A stretch of 8,257 bases of DNA, taken from positions 1 through 8,257 of the forward strand of contig JASLJB010000237.1 of assembly GCA_030152605.1 (NCBI GenBank). Direction: 5' to 3'. The notes beneath the pieces were generated by a model that did no database searches, was not told the DNA's origin, and worked only from the letters and a program-made list of their open reading frames with translations. Source of the DNA: Acinetobacter sp. GTDB taxonomy: Bacteria; Pseudomonadota; Gammaproteobacteria; Pseudomonadales; Moraxellaceae. Positions 1 to 6,055 of this stretch are shown in pieces; position 1 is the stretch's first letter, and each line of letters starts with the position of its first letter. A program made the translations under genes and the position numbers.

Positions 1-1045
1 TAAGCGACGTCTGACTGAACAGCAGCAACGCCGTATTCAGAAGCAACAACAAACACGCCAAGAAGATATTGATACTTCAGATGATTTAGAAGGTTTGGTG
101 GTTCAACACTATGGACGCCAACTTGAAGTTCAAGCCCTGTCGATTCCTGATTCTCCACCGACTCCAGCTGCAGCCAAAGATGGCGAAGCTGCTCCTTTTT
201 GGAAGCAGATCGAACTCGGCAGTGTCTGGCGTTGCCACACCCGAACCAACTTAGAGCTGTTGGTCACGGGTGATCGGGTCAAATGGCAAGCCGATCCCAA
301 TACCGGATTGGGGATTATCACCGCGATTCATCCGCGCCGCTCATTACTGACACGTCCCGATCGTTATCACAAGGTCAAACCTGTGGCAGCCAATATCAGC
401 TTGATCGTGATCGTGATCGCACCCCTGCCTGAACCTGCACCGACACTGATCGACCGCTACTTGGTGGCCTGTGCCGATGCGGATATTCCTGCGCTGCTGC
501 TGCTCAACAAAACCGACCTACTCAAGGACAATGATCCGATTTTGGATTTATTGGCCGAGTACCAAACACTGGGTTACGAGACCATGCAGTGTCATTCACT
601 CGGTGACTTAAGTCCGTTACAGCAACGCCTCGATGGCGAAACCGTGGCTTTTGTGGGTCAGTCCGGTGTGGGGAAAAGCTCGATTATCAACAGTATCCTG
701 CCGGATGCTGCACAGCGTACCAACATCATTTCTGAAAACTCTGCCCTCGGCCAACACACCACCACCTCGACTCGCCTGATTGGTTTTGGTGAGGATGGTG
801 CCTTGATCGATTCTCCGGGAATTCGTGAATTTGGTTTATGGCACTTAAGTTTAGATAAAATCGATGCGGGTTTTCCTGAGATCATCAATGTCTCGGGGCA
901 TTGCCAATTTCGCAACTGCACCCACAAACATGAAAAAACCTGTGCAATCAAACAGGCAGTGACAGACGGTGAAATCCTGCCACGACGTTTGGACAGCTAT
1001 TTACGCTTGATCGATGAAATTACTGAGCTGCAACAAAAAAATTAG
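1..1045 (+). CDS. rsgA: Ribosome small-subunit-dependent GTPase A (RsgA), 5'-partial
   Basis: RsgA is a cytoplasmic GTPase that acts in late 30S subunit maturation. The frame is open from base 2 to the window edge, giving 347 visible residues beginning KRRLTEQQQRRIQ, a basic Gln/Arg-rich N-terminus typical of the family, so the true start lies just to the left. The TTG at 95 and GTG at 98 are internal codons. Visible-residue landmarks show the circularly permuted GTPase order: G4 NKTD at 169-172, G1 GQSGVGKS at 219-226, HTTT switch I near 252, G3 DSPG at 270-273. A C-terminal zinc motif C-x4-C-x-H-x5-C follows (C301, C306, H308, C314). An OB-fold precedes the GTPase and carries a Pro/Ala-rich loop (PDSPPTPAAAKDG) that makes it longer than in E. 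coli. The gene ends at TAG 1043-1045 with no clear terminator. Family assignment is secure; only the first few residues are missing. Confidence 0.96.
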   Translation, partial: KRRLTEQQQRRIQKQQQTRQEDIDTSDDLEGLVVQHYGRQLEVQALSIPDSPPTPAAAKDGEAAPFWKQIELGSVWRCHTRTNLELLVTGDRVKWQADPNTGLGIITAIHPRRSLLTRPDRYHKVKPVAANISLIVIVIAPLPEPAPTLIDRYLVACADADIPALLLLNKTDLLKDNDPILDLLAEYQTLGYETMQCHSLGDLSPLQQRLDGETVAFVGQSGVGKSSIINSILPDAAQRTNIISENSALGQHTTTSTRLIGFGEDGALIDSPGIREFGLWHLSLDKIDAGFPEIINVSGHCQFRNCTHKHEKTCAIKQAVTDGEILPRRLDSYLRLIDEITELQQKN

Positions 1046-1070
1046 TTTTTCATTGGCTGACCTTGAAGCA

Positions 1071-1084
1071 GTGATTTAGATCAC
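1071..1084. promoter_or_regulatory. CRP/Vfr-like palindrome
   Basis: GTGATTTAGATCAC reads GTGA-N6-TCAC, with perfect GTGAT/ATCAC arms around TTAG. It differs at one base from the core of the E. coli CRP consensus (GTGATCTAGATCAC). It overlaps the -35 region of the promoter called here, so if bound it could repress that promoter, or activate one starting slightly further downstream. Binding by an Acinetobacter Vfr/CRP homologue is inference; FNR-type sites (TTGAT-N4-ATCAA) share this spacing and are an alternative. Confidence 0.5.
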
Positions 1085-1103
1085 CATATATATACGCTAT
1101 ACT
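1075..1103 (+). promoter_or_regulatory. Sigma-70-like promoter of the rhodanese-grxC-secB operon
   Basis: TTTAGA at 1075-1080 (4/6 to the -35 consensus), a 17-nt spacer, and TATACT at 1098-1103 (5/6 to the -10 consensus). Transcription would start near 1110, giving a leader of about 27 nt before the GTG at 1137. It lies in the only real gap between rsgA and the operon. Confidence 0.5.
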
Positions 1104-1136
1104 CTACGCAATTTTTGATTTGGAATAAGGTGACTT

Positions 1137-1550
1137 GTGGAACGTTGGTTCGAATTTATGGGGAATCACCCATTTTTATTTGGTATTTTAGCCGCCCTGA
1201 TCGTGCTGTTCTTTGTCTTCGAAGGACAACGTAATGGTCGTAAAATTTCACCACAATCCCTTGGAATCTTGGTGAAAGCGAAAAATGCCATGCTGATCGA
1301 TCTACGTGATGGCAAAGATTTCCGTGAAGGTCATATCAGTGGCAGTCGCAATATTCCATATAGTCAAATTGCCAGTCATATCGAAGAATTAAAATCTGCT
1401 GATCGTCCGTTGGTGTTTATCTGCAACCTGGGACAAGTCGCAGGAAGTGCTTTGCAAGAAGTTGGACACACTGACAGCTATCGTCTTGATGGTGGAATCA
1501 GCAACTGGAAAGCACAAGGCTTGCCGCTGATTAAAGCGAAAAAAGCTTAA
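1137..1550 (+). CDS. yibN: Membrane-anchored rhodanese-like protein (YibN type)
   Basis: A 137-residue single-domain rhodanese with one N-terminal membrane segment (about residues 11-28, HPFLFGILAALIVLFFVF), so the catalytic domain is probably anchored to the inner membrane facing the cytoplasm. The rhodanese fold spans about 40-133: DLRDGKDFREGHI at 55-67, the candidate persulfide-carrying Cys96 in the loop CNLGQVAG, and the C-terminal signature LDGGISNWKAQGLP at 117-130. Such proteins move sulfane sulfur; the substrate is not evident. The start is GTG at 1137, supported by TAAGGTGA at 1126-1133. The stop is 25 nt before grxC, which implies cotranscription. The order rhodanese-grxC-secB equals E. 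coli yibN-grxC-secB, which supports the name. Function beyond the domain is uncertain. Confidence 0.9.
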   Translation: MERWFEFMGNHPFLFGILAALIVLFFVFEGQRNGRKISPQSLGILVKAKNAMLIDLRDGKDFREGHISGSRNIPYSQIASHIEELKSADRPLVFICNLGQVAGSALQEVGHTDSYRLDGGISNWKAQGLPLIKAKKA

Positions 1551-1575
1551 AGCAACACACATATTGGAGTCATAC

Positions 1576-1830
1576 ATGTCGACCGAAGTAAAAATCTATT
1601 CTACAAATTCATGCCCTTACTGTGTACGTGCTAAACAGTTGTTAGAACGCAAAGGTATCGCATATACCGAAATCAACTTATCGACTGAAGCGGCTGAGGT
1701 TCGTATGGAACTGATGCAGAAAACCAATCACCGCACAGTGCCTCAAATTTTTATTGGTGAAGAATTCATCGGCGGTTTTGATCAACTGTATGCCCTCGAT
1801 CGTGAAGGCAAATTGGATCAATTGGTTTAA
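1576..1830 (+). CDS. grxC: Glutaredoxin 3 (GrxC)
   Basis: An 84-residue dithiol glutaredoxin, near the E. coli GrxC length of 83. It reduces disulfides and glutathione mixed disulfides in the cytoplasm with electrons from glutathione. The active site CPYC is at 13-16, the cis-proline TVP loop at 54-56, and the glutathione-binding GGFD at 66-69. I chose ATG 1576, not the in-frame TTG at 1564, because GGAG at 1566-1569 lies 6 nt upstream of the ATG and is the evident ribosome site, and because the protein then starts directly at the first beta-strand (MSTEVKIYS). It is the middle gene of the operon, 25 nt after the rhodanese and 45 nt before secB. Confidence 0.95.
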   Translation: MSTEVKIYSTNSCPYCVRAKQLLERKGIAYTEINLSTEAAEVRMELMQKTNHRTVPQIFIGEEFIGGFDQLYALDREGKLDQLV

Positions 1831-1875
1831 TTTTTAGTATTTACACTAAGTATTTACATATAAAGGAAAGAGACA

Positions 1876-2334
1876 ATGAGTGAAGAACAACAAGCTCAAC
1901 CACAACTTGCGTTAGAGCGTATTTATACCAAAGACTTATCTTTTGAAGTTCCCGGGGCAAGCGTATTTACCAAAGAATGGCAGCCTGAGCTGAACATCAA
2001 CCTGTCTTCTGCAGCTGAAAAAATTGATGACACGCATTTTGAAGTGGCATTAAAAGTTGTGGTTCAAGCCAACAATGCGGGCGAAACTGCATTTATCGTT
2101 GATGCAACCCAAGCCGGTATTTTCTTGGTAGATGGCGTTGAAGAAGATCGTCTTCCGTACATCTTGGGAGCTTATGCACCCAATATTTTGTTCCCATTTT
2201 TACGTGAAGCAGTTAATGATCTCGTAACCAAAGGCAGCTTCCCGCAATTGCTACTCACACCAATTAACTTTGATGCTGAGTTTGAAGCCAATATGCAACG
2301 TGTTCAAGAAGCTGCTGCTGAAGGCCAAGCCTAA
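1876..2334 (+). CDS. secB: Protein-export chaperone SecB
   Basis: A 152-residue SecB (E. coli 155). It is a cytoplasmic tetrameric chaperone that keeps preproteins unfolded and delivers them to SecA. Recognisable stretches are the N-terminal strand LERIYTKDLSFEVPGA at 13-28, with the family pattern YTKDLSFE-P, the core VALKVVVQA near 57-65, and the conserved GAYAPNILFPFLREAVNDL at 98-116; most relatives have Cys where this protein has Ala101. FPQLLLTPINFDAEF at 122-136 is the usual C-terminal signature. The short Gln/Glu-rich tails at both ends are typical. AAGGA at 1863-1867 sits 8 nt before the ATG. It is the last gene of the operon and is followed by a strong terminator, so gpsA, which follows secB in E. 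coli, is not attached here. Confidence 0.97.
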   Translation: MSEEQQAQPQLALERIYTKDLSFEVPGASVFTKEWQPELNINLSSAAEKIDDTHFEVALKVVVQANNAGETAFIVDATQAGIFLVDGVEEDRLPYILGAYAPNILFPFLREAVNDLVTKGSFPQLLLTPINFDAEFEANMQRVQEAAAEGQA

Positions 2335-2373
2335 GCCAGCAGGTCACATCATCTGATGCTGTGACAGCAGAAT

Positions 2374-2400
2374 CTATCGAGATGTTATCTATCTCGATAG
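2374..2400. other. Perfect 10-bp hairpin downstream of secB
   Basis: CTATCGAGAT (2374-2383) pairs perfectly with ATCTCGATAG (2391-2400) around a 7-nt loop. There is no T-run behind it, so it is not a terminator by itself. It lies 4 nt before the terminator stem and could protect the secB mRNA 3' end. Confidence 0.6.
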
Positions 2401-2404
2401 GCTG

Positions 2405-2436
2405 AAAAAGGACTGAATCATTTCAGTCCTTTTTTT
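2405..2436 (+). terminator. Rho-independent terminator, probably bidirectional
   Basis: AAAAAGGACTGAA (2405-2417) pairs perfectly with 2422-2434 around the loop TCAT, and a T-run continues to 2436. The matching A-run gives a T-run on the minus strand, so the same stem can end the rhodanese-grxC-secB transcript and the convergent ada-alkB transcript, whose last stop is about 80 nt away. Confidence 0.9.
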
Positions 2437-2515
2437 ATGGCCTGTTTTTTAAGGCGGGTTTTACGGCTGGTTTTTATTATGTGCTGCGCTGGTTTGATCT
2501 TTCAGTTTTCTTGTT

Positions 2516-3271
2516 TTAGCGCGACTGCGTATTCATCATCCGAAAGGTCAGATTGATCCGCGGCGTCTGCACCTTTTTTGTCGGTGGCAGTCGATGCAGC
2601 CAATGGCTTTGAGTCGTGCCGGTCATGATTAACAGACTACCTGTCGTCAAGGTCAGCTCAACCTTTTCCTGTGTTTGCTTATGCTTAAATGCAAATCGCC
2701 GTGCTGCCCCCAAACTCAGTGATGCAATCGCGGCATGTTGACGCAGTTCTCGTTCCGCATCGCTATGCCAAGCCATACCCTCCTCACCACTGTGATAAAG
2801 ATTGAGCAAGCAAGAGTTGAACTGCTCACCACAAACACATTGTACCCACGCCTTGAGCTGCAACAGCTCTGGTGTCCACGGCAATGCCGTCTTGCTGCTG
2901 TTTGAATAGGTATATGAAAATGCCTGATCACCATACCATGCCACTTTACGTTTAGTGGTGATCTGACGACCAAAAATCAGCGCTTGATCGGCTTGCCACG
3001 CGATCTGATGCAGCAAAGCATTGAAATACAACTGCGCCGTCTGCGCATCCATGATCGGCCCGTAGTCATAGACCTCGCCCTCATAGGGCAATAGGTTGCG
3101 CCTTGGATCAGCGGTATTGGCCATTACATGCGGCACGGCGTTTATGCCCGTATCTATTCTGTCCCTGCCTATTCTATCCGTGTCTATTTCGACACTTGGG
3201 TCTATTTCGGCACTTGGGTTTAGGTCTTGATCTCGACCATGTGCTGTATCGAAAAGATCAGGATGTCGCAT
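2516..3271 (-). CDS. alkB: AlkB-type 2-oxoglutarate/Fe(II) dioxygenase, DNA alkylation repair
   Basis: AlkB enzymes oxidatively remove methyl groups such as 1-methyladenine and 3-methylcytosine from DNA. From ATG 3271 the protein has 251 residues. The catalytic half is intact: iron ligands H169-S-D171 and H226 (in HWLHRLPP), and RINLTFR (R238, R244) for 2-oxoglutarate binding. The sequence resembles the human ALKBH2/3 branch more than E. coli AlkB (HSDAEREL, GSLLIMTG, PRINLTFR). The domain starts near residue 56; residues 19-40 form a low-complexity acidic linker encoded by tandem repeats. I prefer ATG 3271 because MRHPDLFD resembles usual AlkB starts and overlaps the ada stop by 14 nt, which suggests translational coupling. 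ATG 3298 and GTG 3301 are possible, and no start has a strong ribosome site. It is the second gene after ada. Confidence 0.93.
   Translation of the reverse strand: MRHPDLFDTAHGRDQDLNPSAEIDPSVEIDTDRIGRDRIDTGINAVPHVMANTADPRRNLLPYEGEVYDYGPIMDAQTAQLYFNALLHQIAWQADQALIFGRQITTKRKVAWYGDQAFSYTYSNSSKTALPWTPELLQLKAWVQCVCGEQFNSCLLNLYHSGEEGMAWHSDAERELRQHAAIASLSLGAARRFAFKHKQTQEKVELTLTTGSLLIMTGTTQSHWLHRLPPTKKVQTPRINLTFRMMNTQSR
3152..3217 (-). repeat. Tandem repeats inside alkB (linker-coding)
   Basis: On the plus strand, GTCTATTTCGACACTTGG (3182-3199) and GTCTATTTCGGCACTTGG (3200-3217) are adjacent 18-nt copies with one mismatch. They are flanked by two 15-nt degenerate units, ATCTATTCTGTCCCT (3152-3166) and GCCTATTCTATCCGT (3167-3181). 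Unit lengths are multiples of three, so the frame is kept. They encode PSAEID-PSVEID-TDRIG-RDRID. Confidence 0.85.
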
Positions 3272-4142
3272 CTTGTGCCCACTGAGATTCTGCAGCATCA
3301 CGCTGTACGGCTTCCCACGCCAGCATGATTTTTTTACGCTGCATTGACCAACGATAACCGCCGATCTGCCCGCTGGCTTGGATCACGCGATGGCAAGGAA
3401 TCAAAAATGCCACCGGATTGTGCCCAATCGCAGTGCCGACCGCACGCGATGCAGTCGGCTGCCCGATCGACTGTGCAAGATGCCCATAACTGGACACCTG
3501 CCCCTGCGGGATATTCAGTAAGCTGTGCCAAACTTTAAGCTGAAAGGCTGTGCCTTTGAGATGCAGTTTAATCTTGGCGATCGGATCAGCCGCATGATTG
3601 AAGATCGCCAAAGCGGTCTGCTGTATCGCATCCGCTTGTTCAATCAGTGTTGCCTGTGGAAAGGCCTGTTGTAGTTGTTGGCGGGCGCTGTCTGGATCGG
3701 CCTCAAAACTCAGAAAACAAATCCCTTTTGTGGTTGAGGCCACGATCACGGCGCCGAATAAAGTCTCTGCAAACTGATAGTGAATACGCAGTCCCAAACC
3801 ACCGTGCTTATATTCCGCTGGGGTCATGCCCTCGATCTGCACAAACAAATCATGTAGTCGGCTACTACTCGACAAGCCTGTTTCTATACTGCTTTGCATG
3901 ACACTGAGATCCTGCTGTTTGAGCAAGGATTTGGCATATTCAAGGCTGAGATATTGCAGGAACTTTTTCGGACTGGTGCCGGCCCATTGGCTAAACACAC
4001 GTTGAAAATGGTTTGGACTCATATGCACATGCGCCGCCACTTGCTGCAAACTGGGCTGCTGCTGGAAGTTGTGTTGCAAGTATTCAATCGCATCGGCGAT
4101 CTGGGCATAGTGCCGTGCTGCGCGCCTCGGTTCAGTCGTCAT
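3258..4142 (-). CDS. ada: AraC-HTH / O6-methylguanine-DNA methyltransferase fusion (Ada-like, no phosphotriester domain)
   Basis: A 294-residue fusion. Residues about 15-112 form an AraC-type double helix-turn-helix (SLQQVAAHVHMSPNHFQRVF at 31-50, then a second HTH to MTPAEYK). Residues about 117-280 form a suicide methyltransferase with acceptor Cys250 in PCHRV, the arginine-finger segment SRAVGTAIGHNP at 232-243, and IGGYRW at 260-265. It would take methyl groups from O6-methylguanine or O4-methylthymine onto Cys250. Full-length Ada (about 354 residues) has an N-terminal zinc domain that senses methylphosphotriesters. That domain is absent, and an in-frame TAA lies about 13 codons upstream, so it has not been lost by start choice. 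ATG 4142 has GAGAGG (plus-strand 4149-4154) 6 nt away. alkB overlaps its 3' end. Its regulatory role is inferred. Confidence 0.93.
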   Translation of the reverse strand: MTTEPRRAARHYAQIADAIEYLQHNFQQQPSLQQVAAHVHMSPNHFQRVFSQWAGTSPKKFLQYLSLEYAKSLLKQQDLSVMQSSIETGLSSSSRLHDLFVQIEGMTPAEYKHGGLGLRIHYQFAETLFGAVIVASTTKGICFLSFEADPDSARQQLQQAFPQATLIEQADAIQQTALAIFNHAADPIAKIKLHLKGTAFQLKVWHSLLNIPQGQVSSYGHLAQSIGQPTASRAVGTAIGHNPVAFLIPCHRVIQASGQIGGYRWSMQRKKIMLAWEAVQRDAAESQWAQDATS

Positions 4143-4290
4143 CTTCAGCCTCTCAAAGGGGGACTTAGGACTGCTAGATTAGCAACTGTGTGAGGTATTG
4201 AACATCCGAATCTTGCGTGTTTGCAGAAGACGTTGAATTGAAGATCGCGATATTTAATCTGGGATGGCGTAATGCCCGTCAGGTAAGGAC

Positions 4291-4319
4291 AGTATAGCTT
4301 TGAAAGTGAAGTCTATCAG
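4291..4319 (-). promoter_or_regulatory. Candidate promoter for ada-alkB
   Basis: On the minus strand, CTGATA (4319-4314, 4/6), a 17-nt spacer and TATACT (4296-4291, 5/6). A start near 4284 gives a leader of about 140 nt before the ada ATG. I see no closer promoter, but none was tested. Confidence 0.4.
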
Positions 4320-4352
4320 ACCATTCCCATCTACTACCCAATGCCCAAATCT

Positions 4353-4618
4353 CCCCTCTTGCGCCATATATGGCTCATCTTTGCCAAAGAGGGGAATTCC
4401 TTTGAATTCAATACCATGTTGAATTAAAAGGCGCTCCTTCCTTTGAAAAAGGAAGGTTGGGATGGATTTAAAGCAAGGGCTTCATGTTGAAATTAATTTC
4501 ATAAAAAAACATGAAAATTCACTTTAAAGCCCTTAACTGACTAGCATTACTCCCAACCTCCCTTTGACAAACGGTGAGCAGCACTGCTGCGCAAGGGAGG
4601 GATTTAAAGCACGGGCTT
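4353..4618. repeat. Composite intergenic repeat element with nested hairpins
   Basis: Several perfect inverted pairs are packed here: CCCCTCTT 4353-4360 with 4387-4394, enclosing the palindrome GCCATATATGGC (4363-4374); CCTTCCTTT 4436-4444 with 4448-4456; GGTTGGGA 4455-4462 with 4551-4558; AAGGGCTT 4475-4482 with 4527-4534; TTCATGTT 4481-4488 with 4508-4515; the palindrome GAAATTAATTTC (4489-4500); and CCTCCCTT 4557-4564 with 4593-4600, enclosing GCAGCACTGCTGC. The GGATTTAAAGCA-GGGCTT motif occurs twice as a direct repeat. The style resembles dispersed intergenic repeats of Acinetobacter chromosomes, but I cannot name a family. Bases 4143-4352 form the ada leader and promoter region and hold no recognised gene. 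No classical T-run terminator for coaBC is visible. Confidence 0.75.
4464..4482 (+). repeat. Direct repeat copy 1 (partner 4600-4618)
   Basis: GGATTTAAAGCAAGGGCTT recurs at 4600-4618 as GGATTTAAAGCACGGGCTT, 18 of 19 bases identical. The second copy spans the coaBC stop codon. Confidence 0.85.
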
Positions 4619-5872
4619 AATTTTTTGCACGCGCGCATCATGAATGGCTTCGACCAATTGCTGGGCGATGTCTTGCTTGGAGGCTTTTTCAAGATCACGT
4701 TTTTCAAGCTGATATTTCTGTGCAAAGAATACCGTCATCGCGTTTTGATCAGAGGCAAAGCCAATGTCTGAGCGTGAGACGTCATTGCAGGCGATCATAT
4801 CCAACTTTTTCGAGACCAACTTGCCGGCGGCATATTCTTCGATATTGCGCGTTTCTGCGGCAAAGCCAACCATAAATGGACGCTGCTGTTGCTGAGCAAT
4901 CGTCGCAACGATATCGGGGTTTTTCACCAAAGAAACATTCAGTTCATCACCGGCTTTCTTGATCTTATGCTCTGCCACTTCTGCGACACGATAGTCCGCC
5001 ACGGCAGCGGTGGCGATAAAAATATCACAGCCATGTTCAAGCTGATTCAAGCTTTCATCCAGCATTTGACGGGCTGAGGCCACATTGACGCGAGCCACAC
5101 CATTTGGGGTATCCAGACTAACTGGACCAGCCAATAACGTCACTTCCGCACCCGCAGCATAACAGGCAGCGGCAATCGAAAAGCCCATTTTCCCGGTACT
5201 GTGGTTGGAAATATAACGTACAGGATCAATCGCTTCTCGCGTTGGCCCTGCCGTCACCACCACACGTTGCCCAGCAAGTAAACCAAACTTCTCGGCGATG
5301 GCGCGCTGAGCTTGATGGAAATACTGTTTGACCTGCAAGGCGATTTGCTCAGGTTCAGGCATACGCCCAAGTCCCACATCTCCACAGGCTTGTGCACCCG
5401 CATCTGGCATGAGCACATGCACACCATCTTCAACCAAGGTGTTGAGGTTGCGTTGTGTGGCTTTGGCCGCCCACATCTGCTGATTCATCGCAGGTGCAAG
5501 CCAGACCGGTGCTTTGGTCGCGAGATATAAGGTGCTGAGTAGATCATCTGCCATCCCCGCAGCAAACTTGGCAATGCTGTCACAGGTCGCAGGTGCCACC
5601 AAGATCAGATCCGCCCAACGTGCCAACTCGATATGCCCCATGCCGGCTTCGGCTTCGGGATCAAGCAGTTCAGTATGAACTGGATGACCAGACAAGGCCT
5701 GAAAGGTTAATGGGGTAATAAATGCTTGCGCACCATGGGTCATGACCACACGCACGTCAAAGCCGTAATCTTTTAAACGGCGGACGAGAATGGCACTTTT
5801 ATAGGCGGCGATGCCCCCTGTTACAGCAAGAATGATGTTTTTACTAGAAATCACACTGAGGTCAAAGCTCAC
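4604..5872 (-). CDS. coaBC: Bifunctional phosphopantothenoylcysteine decarboxylase / phosphopantothenate-cysteine ligase (CoaBC, Dfp)
   Basis: A 422-residue fusion (E. coli 406) that makes 4'-phosphopantetheine for coenzyme A: the C-terminal CoaB part joins cysteine to 4'-phosphopantothenate using CTP, and the N-terminal FMN-dependent CoaC part decarboxylates the product. CoaC signatures: VTGGIAAYKS at 17-26, His80 in GHIELARWAD, the PAMN motif ending at Asn130, and Cys163 in ACGDVGLGRM. CoaB signatures: TAGPTREAIDPVRYISNHSTGKMG at 207-230 with Asn223, ATAAVADY at 287-294, and the lysines of KIKK at 303-306. The start is GTG 5872, with AGGTGA (plus-strand 5880-5885) 7 nt upstream. The last four residues, KPVL, and the stop lie inside a copy of the intergenic repeat. 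It is transcribed alone here; the radC neighbour common elsewhere is absent. Confidence 0.97.
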   Translation of the reverse strand: MSFDLSVISSKNIILAVTGGIAAYKSAILVRRLKDYGFDVRVVMTHGAQAFITPLTFQALSGHPVHTELLDPEAEAGMGHIELARWADLILVAPATCDSIAKFAAGMADDLLSTLYLATKAPVWLAPAMNQQMWAAKATQRNLNTLVEDGVHVLMPDAGAQACGDVGLGRMPEPEQIALQVKQYFHQAQRAIAEKFGLLAGQRVVVTAGPTREAIDPVRYISNHSTGKMGFSIAAACYAAGAEVTLLAGPVSLDTPNGVARVNVASARQMLDESLNQLEHGCDIFIATAAVADYRVAEVAEHKIKKAGDELNVSLVKNPDIVATIAQQQQRPFMVGFAAETRNIEEYAAGKLVSKKLDMIACNDVSRSDIGFASDQNAMTVFFAQKYQLEKRDLEKASKQDIAQQLVEAIHDARVQKIKPVL

Positions 5873-5904
5873 AAGCGGGTCACCTATCTGTTGCAGTGGC
5901 GCTC

Positions 5905-5933
5905 ACAATAGCATTAAACATTCTGAGTCCCAA
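5905..5933 (-). promoter_or_regulatory. Candidate coaBC promoter (extended -10)
   Basis: On the minus strand, TTGGGA (5933-5928, 4/6), a 17-nt spacer, and TATTGT (5910-5905, 4/6) preceded by TGC, an extended -10 element. The expected start is near 5898, about 26 nt before the GTG. Confidence 0.4.
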
Positions 5934-6055
5934 GTGATTCTCTGCCAATATTTAGTCGATGGCCTAACACTGTTACCCTAAACTGCCTTGACCCTACTGC
6001 CCCAATATCACACACAAAAATACTCATTATTTTAAATACTTAGCATATGATATTA

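Noticed and set aside
95..100. TTG/GTG as start codons of rsgA
   Set aside because: The frame is open and RsgA-like upstream to the window edge, and no ribosome site precedes them.
658..951. Minus-strand open frame inside rsgA
   Set aside because: It is antisense to conserved GTPase motifs, with no family signal or ribosome site.
1033..1051. A-run/T-run at the rsgA stop as a terminator
   Set aside because: The potential stem is only A-T pairs without a G-C core; it is not convincing.
1564..1575. TTG 1564 as the grxC start
   Set aside because: It lies inside the ribosome site (GGAG 1566-1569), and ATG 1576 gives the standard glutaredoxin length.
2440..2455. GCCT/AGGC stem as a second terminator for alkB
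   Set aside because: It has only four pairs and no T-run in the right place on the minus strand.
3647..4193. Plus-strand open frames opposite ada
   Set aside because: They are antisense to a well-supported gene with intact motifs; translations show no family features.
4353..4618. Insertion sequence
   Set aside because: No transposase frame and no clear target duplication; at most a non-autonomous element.
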